The translations under genes and the position numbers were made by a program. From positions 1-21,879 of the forward strand of contig CALVUV010000007.1 in the NCBI GenBank assembly GCA_944363685.1: 21,879 nt of DNA, read 5' to 3'. Of the stretch, positions 19,294-21,879 are shown in pieces. The notes beneath the pieces were generated by a model. It ran no database searches and was not told the origin of the DNA. It saw nothing but the letters and a program-made list of their open reading frames with translations. The stretch is from an uncultured Bacilli bacterium (lineage in GTDB: Bacteria > Bacillota_I > Bacilli_A > RF39 > UBA660). How positions within the stretch are numbered: the first letter of the stretch is position 1; each line of letters begins with the position of its first letter.

Positions 19294-19298
19294 AATTA

Positions 19299-19571
19299 TT
19301 ATTCCTCCTCTACCTTAATACATTTATTTTCCCATTTCTTATAAGCATCTAAATACAGCTCTTTCTTATCTCCATTGTAAGTAATCTCATAATACATTCC
19401 ATCACTTACTGTAGTACTTGCTAATGCTTTAAAGTTTTGTAATGTTTTACTAAACCATACAATAAAGACATTGTCCTTATTTATTTTTAATCCATCAGTT
19501 TTATCAACATTATCATTGAAATAATTAACTACTACTTCTTTGCACAAATCTAACATTTTATCATTAATCAT
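19299..19571 (-). CDS. DUF6275-like protein of the lysis cassette
   Basis: 90 residues. The stretch DNVFIVWFSKTLQNFKALAS followed by TTVSDGMYYEITYNGDKKEL and YLDAYKKWENKCI matches the DUF6275 family, small soluble proteins found beside holins and endolysins of Gram-positive phages. Function unknown. GAAAGGAAAG lies before ATG, and its stop is five bases from the endolysin start. Confidence 0.85.
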   Translation of the reverse strand: MINDKMLDLCKEVVVNYFNDNVDKTDGLKINKDNVFIVWFSKTLQNFKALASTTVSDGMYYEITYNGDKKELYLDAYKKWENKCIKVEEE

Positions 19572-19589
19572 TTTTTCACTTTCCTTTCT

Positions 19590-19838
19590 CTACTTATTTT
19601 TAATATTAATTAAATCGGCTATTCCACCGGCTCCCATTGTTGCTACTAAGCATAATACTAATGCTTGTAATAGGTTTGGCTCAACACCTGTGAAATAACA
19701 AATTAATGCACTTATAATTCCTACTAGAACATTTTGAATAGGAATGTATTTATTAGGTACATTGTCAATAAATATTTTTGTGATAGCTCCTAATATATAA
19801 GCTACTATTGCTATAATCACTACATAAGTTATTTCCAT
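19590..19838 (-). CDS. Holin (Phage_holin_5_2 / Hol44-like)
   Basis: 82 residues with three hydrophobic segments (about 4-22 VVIIAIVAYILGAITKIF; 33-50 IQNVLVGIISALICYF; 55-75 LLQALVLCLVATMGAGGIA) and a short basic end. The NKYIP step between helices and the Gly-rich last helix are typical of superfamily V holins such as Hol44. It makes the membrane lesion that lets endolysin reach the wall. AAAGGAGAT precedes ATG. Confidence 0.85.
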   Translation of the reverse strand: MEITYVVIIAIVAYILGAITKIFIDNVPNKYIPIQNVLVGIISALICYFTGVEPNLLQALVLCLVATMGAGGIADLINIKNK

Positions 19839-19854
19839 AGTTCCATCTCCTTTC

Positions 19855-20463
19855 TTATTTAGAATTTATTAAGTGTTCTTCAACATACCATACTAGTTGA
19901 TTAATTGTATCTTTATCTATTTTCATGTTTTCTTTATTAAACCAATGAATAGCAATGAAACCAATAATGTTACCATCTTTATTGTGAATTGCTATATCGT
20001 AGAAAGAATCTACGTCTATGCTCTTTTTGAAGTTATATGTGCTAGGCATAATTTCTTTTAAATCTTCCAAGTCTTTACAAACAAATTTACCTTCTTCCGT
20101 TATTTTATGAACGAATTGTGGCATACAATTTGTAGGCAAGTTAATACATCTTTGTTGAACTGGCTGATTTCCTGCTTTAAAGACTTCATACGTACAAGAG
20201 AACTTATATGCCGACCTATAATCGCTATAATGTTCTCCATTATGGAACTCATAGACGTGGATTCTATCAGCATTTAAAATCTCTTTTACATACTCTAACT
20301 TATTTAGAATCTCTAAATCCAACTTATTTTGTCTAGGTAACATCTTACCTACATTAGTCTTTTTGAAATATTGATTTAGATACTGTTTGCAAACGAACAA
20401 GCTTATTATAACCAATGCTATAAATTGTCCTATTTCTTTCGCAGAATTAATTATTTCATCCAT
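19855..20463 (-). CDS. Membrane-anchored GAF-like protein before the holin
   Basis: 202 residues. An N-terminal membrane helix (about 10-26, GQFIALVIISLFVCKQYL), a basic link, then a soluble domain reading LNADRIHVYEFHNGEHYSDY, FSCTYEVFKAG, FYDIAIHNKDGNIIGFIAIH and NQLVWYVEEHL. The order, with the RIHVYEFHNG strand and a final GFIAIHW strand, is that of a GAF/PAS-type sensor fold. The gene lies between tail-appendage genes and the holin, so it may help set lysis timing or be a membrane partner of the holin. This is inferred; relatives in similar places are recalled but unassigned. Confidence 0.75.
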   Translation of the reverse strand: MDEIINSAKEIGQFIALVIISLFVCKQYLNQYFKKTNVGKMLPRQNKLDLEILNKLEYVKEILNADRIHVYEFHNGEHYSDYRSAYKFSCTYEVFKAGNQPVQQRCINLPTNCMPQFVHKITEEGKFVCKDLEDLKEIMPSTYNFKKSIDVDSFYDIAIHNKDGNIIGFIAIHWFNKENMKIDKDTINQLVWYVEEHLINSK

Positions 20464-20474
20464 TGTTCCTCCTT

Positions 20475-20900
20475 TTAATTTTTATAAGTAAAATACATAT
20501 TAAAATATCCTGTAAACCTCGATAAATCACTGTTTGATACAATTACTAAAGTAGAAACATTTGTTGAAGTATCAGAGGTTACATAGTAGTTTATATAGCT
20601 TGAACCTGTATATCTAGGCATAGGTATTAATTCACCAGATGAGCTAAGAGCATAAATTTCTAAATCCTTACTTGGAACAATTTCACTCATTTTAATAGGC
20701 AAGGTATAATTCTTAGTAGTATTATTTGGTAATGTTCCTATGTCGCATCTAGTTACATACTCATCTTTACCATTTACTTTTCTTCCAGTTTTAATAGGGT
20801 TAGCATCATCTATTAAGTTGTATTTTAAATTTTCATATCTTGGTATTTTAGGATTTAGTATTTTATTATCCTTATCTTTTAAAACATTATTTACTGCCAT
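20475..20900 (-). CDS. Tail-appendage protein 3, shared N-terminal module
   Basis: 141 residues. It opens with VLKDKDNKILNPKIPRYEN (residues 5-23), nearly the same as in the next two genes upstream, then a beta-rich domain (EYVTRCDIGTLPNNTTKNYT, LEIYALSSSGELIPMP, FTGYFNMYFTYKN) of a kind found in distal tail or fibre proteins of Gram-positive phages. The shared start is likely a docking peptide and the rest a host-binding or decoration domain. The RBS is poor, suggesting coupled or low expression. Confidence 0.8.
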   Translation of the reverse strand: MAVNNVLKDKDNKILNPKIPRYENLKYNLIDDANPIKTGRKVNGKDEYVTRCDIGTLPNNTTKNYTLPIKMSEIVPSKDLEIYALSSSGELIPMPRYTGSSYINYYVTSDTSTNVSTLVIVSNSDLSRFTGYFNMYFTYKN

Positions 20901-20923
20901 ATAATCGGCTATTTAATTCTCTC

Positions 20924-21322
20924 TCACTTCCAACGTCCACAAGCAATATAATTTATCCTCATGCTTGTAAAACTTACAGTAGCAGGATAAAAGCCACAAA
21001 AGCTAAAATTACTAGTTGTTTTTCCTCTTATTATTGTGCTGAAAACACCAAATTGTTGAGAAGTTGCATTAATTGTTAAATCGTCTGTAGAGATAAATTG
21101 TGCTGGAAAATTAACTGGCACATCTACTGTTCTATTGAAAAGTCCATAGTAATCGCTACCCCCGTTTACATTAACAATAACACTGCCAAAGCAAATCATA
21201 AAACCACTGTTAAATTTAATAGCTGTTCCATTAGCATTAGATGTTATTTCTGCAATTTTCTCATAACGTGGAATTTTAGGGTTTAATATTTGTTCATCTT
21301 TATCTTTTAATACTTCATTCAC
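20924..21322 (-). CDS. Tail-appendage protein 2, gp53-like C-terminal domain
   Basis: 132 residues starting at GTG (no in-frame ATG; an in-frame stop lies five codons upstream). Residues 3-21 are VLKDKDEQILNPKIPRYEK. The C-terminal domain (SGFMICFGSVIVNVNG, VPVNFPAQF, then MRINYIACGRWK) matches the small fibre-tip domain known from gp53-like tail fibres, which ends in a GRW-type motif. Probably a receptor-binding or decoration protein. No clear Shine-Dalgarno. Confidence 0.82.
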   Translation of the reverse strand: MNEVLKDKDEQILNPKIPRYEKIAEITSNANGTAIKFNSGFMICFGSVIVNVNGGSDYYGLFNRTVDVPVNFPAQFISTDDLTINATSQQFGVFSTIIRGKTTSNFSFCGFYPATVSFTSMRINYIACGRWK

Positions 21323-21343
21323 ATATTTCGCTTTTTAGCTTAA

Positions 21344-21739
21344 CTATGAGTTTTTAATGCCTATAACCGAAAGTGGAATTAACATACTTGCTTTATCAGT
21401 ATCTCCAAATTTACCATTCATGGTCGAATATTGAGTATCAGATACATAGTTAATTACTCGCCTTATTAATGTTGGACTATTATAACCCATTGTAATAACA
21501 GTAATATTCATCCCTTTTAGACAATTAACTGATATTGCATTGTTTGCACTATTTGAATAAGCAAATACCCATTCTAACTCATCATAATCACTACTAGACA
21601 AATTAATAGGCACATCTGCTCCCATTTCTTGACTAGGATTAGAATTAGTCCATAAGACTTTTCTTAATCTTTTTTCATATCTAGGTATTTTAGGATTAAG
21701 GATCTTCTCATCTTTATCCATAAGTACACTATTACTCAT
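21344..21739 (-). CDS. Tail-appendage protein 1, shared N-terminal module
   Basis: 131 residues behind AAGAGGTG. Residues 5-23 are VLMDKDEKILNPKIPRYEK. Then comes a domain with VLWTNSNPSQEMGADVPINL, DYDELEWVFAYSNSAN and SMLIPLSVIGIK, a pattern common in phage minor tail or fibre proteins (LWTNPNP... IPLxIYGIK). First of three tandem genes sharing the N-terminal module. Its start codon overlaps the alternative reading frame of the upstream G-run ORF. Confidence 0.82.
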   Translation of the reverse strand: MSNSVLMDKDEKILNPKIPRYEKRLRKVLWTNSNPSQEMGADVPINLSSSDYDELEWVFAYSNSANNAISVNCLKGMNITVITMGYNSPTLIRRVINYVSDTQYSTMNGKFGDTDKASMLIPLSVIGIKNS

Positions 21740-21757
21740 AGTTACACCTCTTTTTAT

Positions 21758-21789
21758 GAGAGAGAGAATTAATTACTAGCCTCTCCCTC
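21758..21789. other. GA/CT hairpin between the G-run ORF and the tail gene
   Basis: GAGAGAGAG (21758-21766) and CTCTCCCTC (21781-21789) pair with one A-C mismatch around a 14-base loop. It lies across the stop of the tiny ORF and before the RBS of the tail gene. It may tune translation of the latter. Confidence 0.4.
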
Positions 21790-21859
21790 CTTTCATTAAA
21801 GAGGTTAAGCCAAATAAGCTCCCCCCCCCCCCATTTAACATATTGTAAACTTTATTCAT
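21776..21859 (-). CDS. Tiny glycine-rich ORF with a run of 12 G
   Basis: 27 codons, MNKVYNMLNGGGG then SLFGLTSLMKGGRG and TAG, with AAAGGAAAG about 10 bases before ATG. Its four central glycines are encoded by GGG four times in a row. It fills the gap before the three tail-appendage genes, on the same strand. With one G more the frame runs 42 codons and stops just inside the tail gene start; with one G fewer it stops after 17. I do not recognise the product; it could also be a leader peptide. Confidence 0.45.
   Translation of the reverse strand: MNKVYNMLNGGGGSLFGLTSLMKGGRG
21821..21832 (-). repeat. Homopolymer of 12 G (coding strand)
   Basis: Twelve C on the plus strand in a very AT-rich genome. 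A run this long is prone to slipped-strand change, and sequence errors are also possible. Confidence 0.9.
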
Positions 21860-21879
21860 TGTTATCACTTTCCTTTCTT

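Overview
This window is most of the non-structural half of a temperate tailed phage (siphovirus-type) of a very AT-rich Gram-positive host, probably a Clostridia- or Bacilli-like Bacillota. The reasons are strongly A/T-ending codons, AGGAGG-type ribosome binding sites, a phage-encoded SpoVG and an AbrB-like regulator, a RinA/ArpU-type late regulator, a CHAP endolysin without signal peptide, a small holin and Tn916-type integrase chemistry. Tryptophan is encoded by TGG in the conserved genes and many genes end in TGA, so the standard code applies.

Layout. A divergent immunity switch sits at 15273-15640: a LexA-like CI repressor (plus strand) and a small XRE/Cro-like repressor (minus strand), with consensus promoters back to back and three copies of a 16-bp operator. 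The minus strand from 15509 down to 175 is one long early operon of about 40 mostly overlapping small genes. It starts with a small membrane protein, a DnaD-like initiator (carrying a nine-copy hexamer array that may be the origin) and a DnaB helicase. It continues with coiled-coil proteins, SpoVG, a second tyrosine recombinase, an AbrB-like regulator, many small unknown phage genes, a NUMOD/HNH homing endonuclease, a glycosyltransferase and the ArpU-like late regulator. A probable late promoter with tandem activator sites (767-801) then leads to a small module protein and an HNH endonuclease that normally stands just before terminase.

The plus strand from 15641 is the lysogeny arm: CI, a membrane-anchored protein of unknown function, and the integrase. 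Beyond the integrase lies what looks like an intact attP: a 22-bp core equal to the 3' end of a tRNA gene, with a matched integrase arm site on each side. Further right, on the minus strand and running towards attP, are a holin, a DUF6275-like protein, the CHAP endolysin with its terminator, a membrane GAF-like protein, three tail-appendage paralogues and a tiny ORF with a run of 12 G. Lysis genes next to int across attP is the order of an excised, circular or concatemeric phage genome, not an integrated prophage.

The most interesting element is a probable antisense RNA of about 105 nt, encoded on the minus strand between the 206-aa membrane protein and the integrase (about 17071 to 16966). 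It has a consensus promoter (TTGATT, 17 bp, TATAAT) and an intrinsic terminator. A 24-nt internal segment can pair without a gap (one G-U) with the leader of the first gene after cro, up to its Shine-Dalgarno sequence. Both RNAs can fold this segment into a hairpin with complementary six-base loops. This would be a trans-acting antisense immunity or early-lytic control circuit; I infer it from sequence and it is untested.
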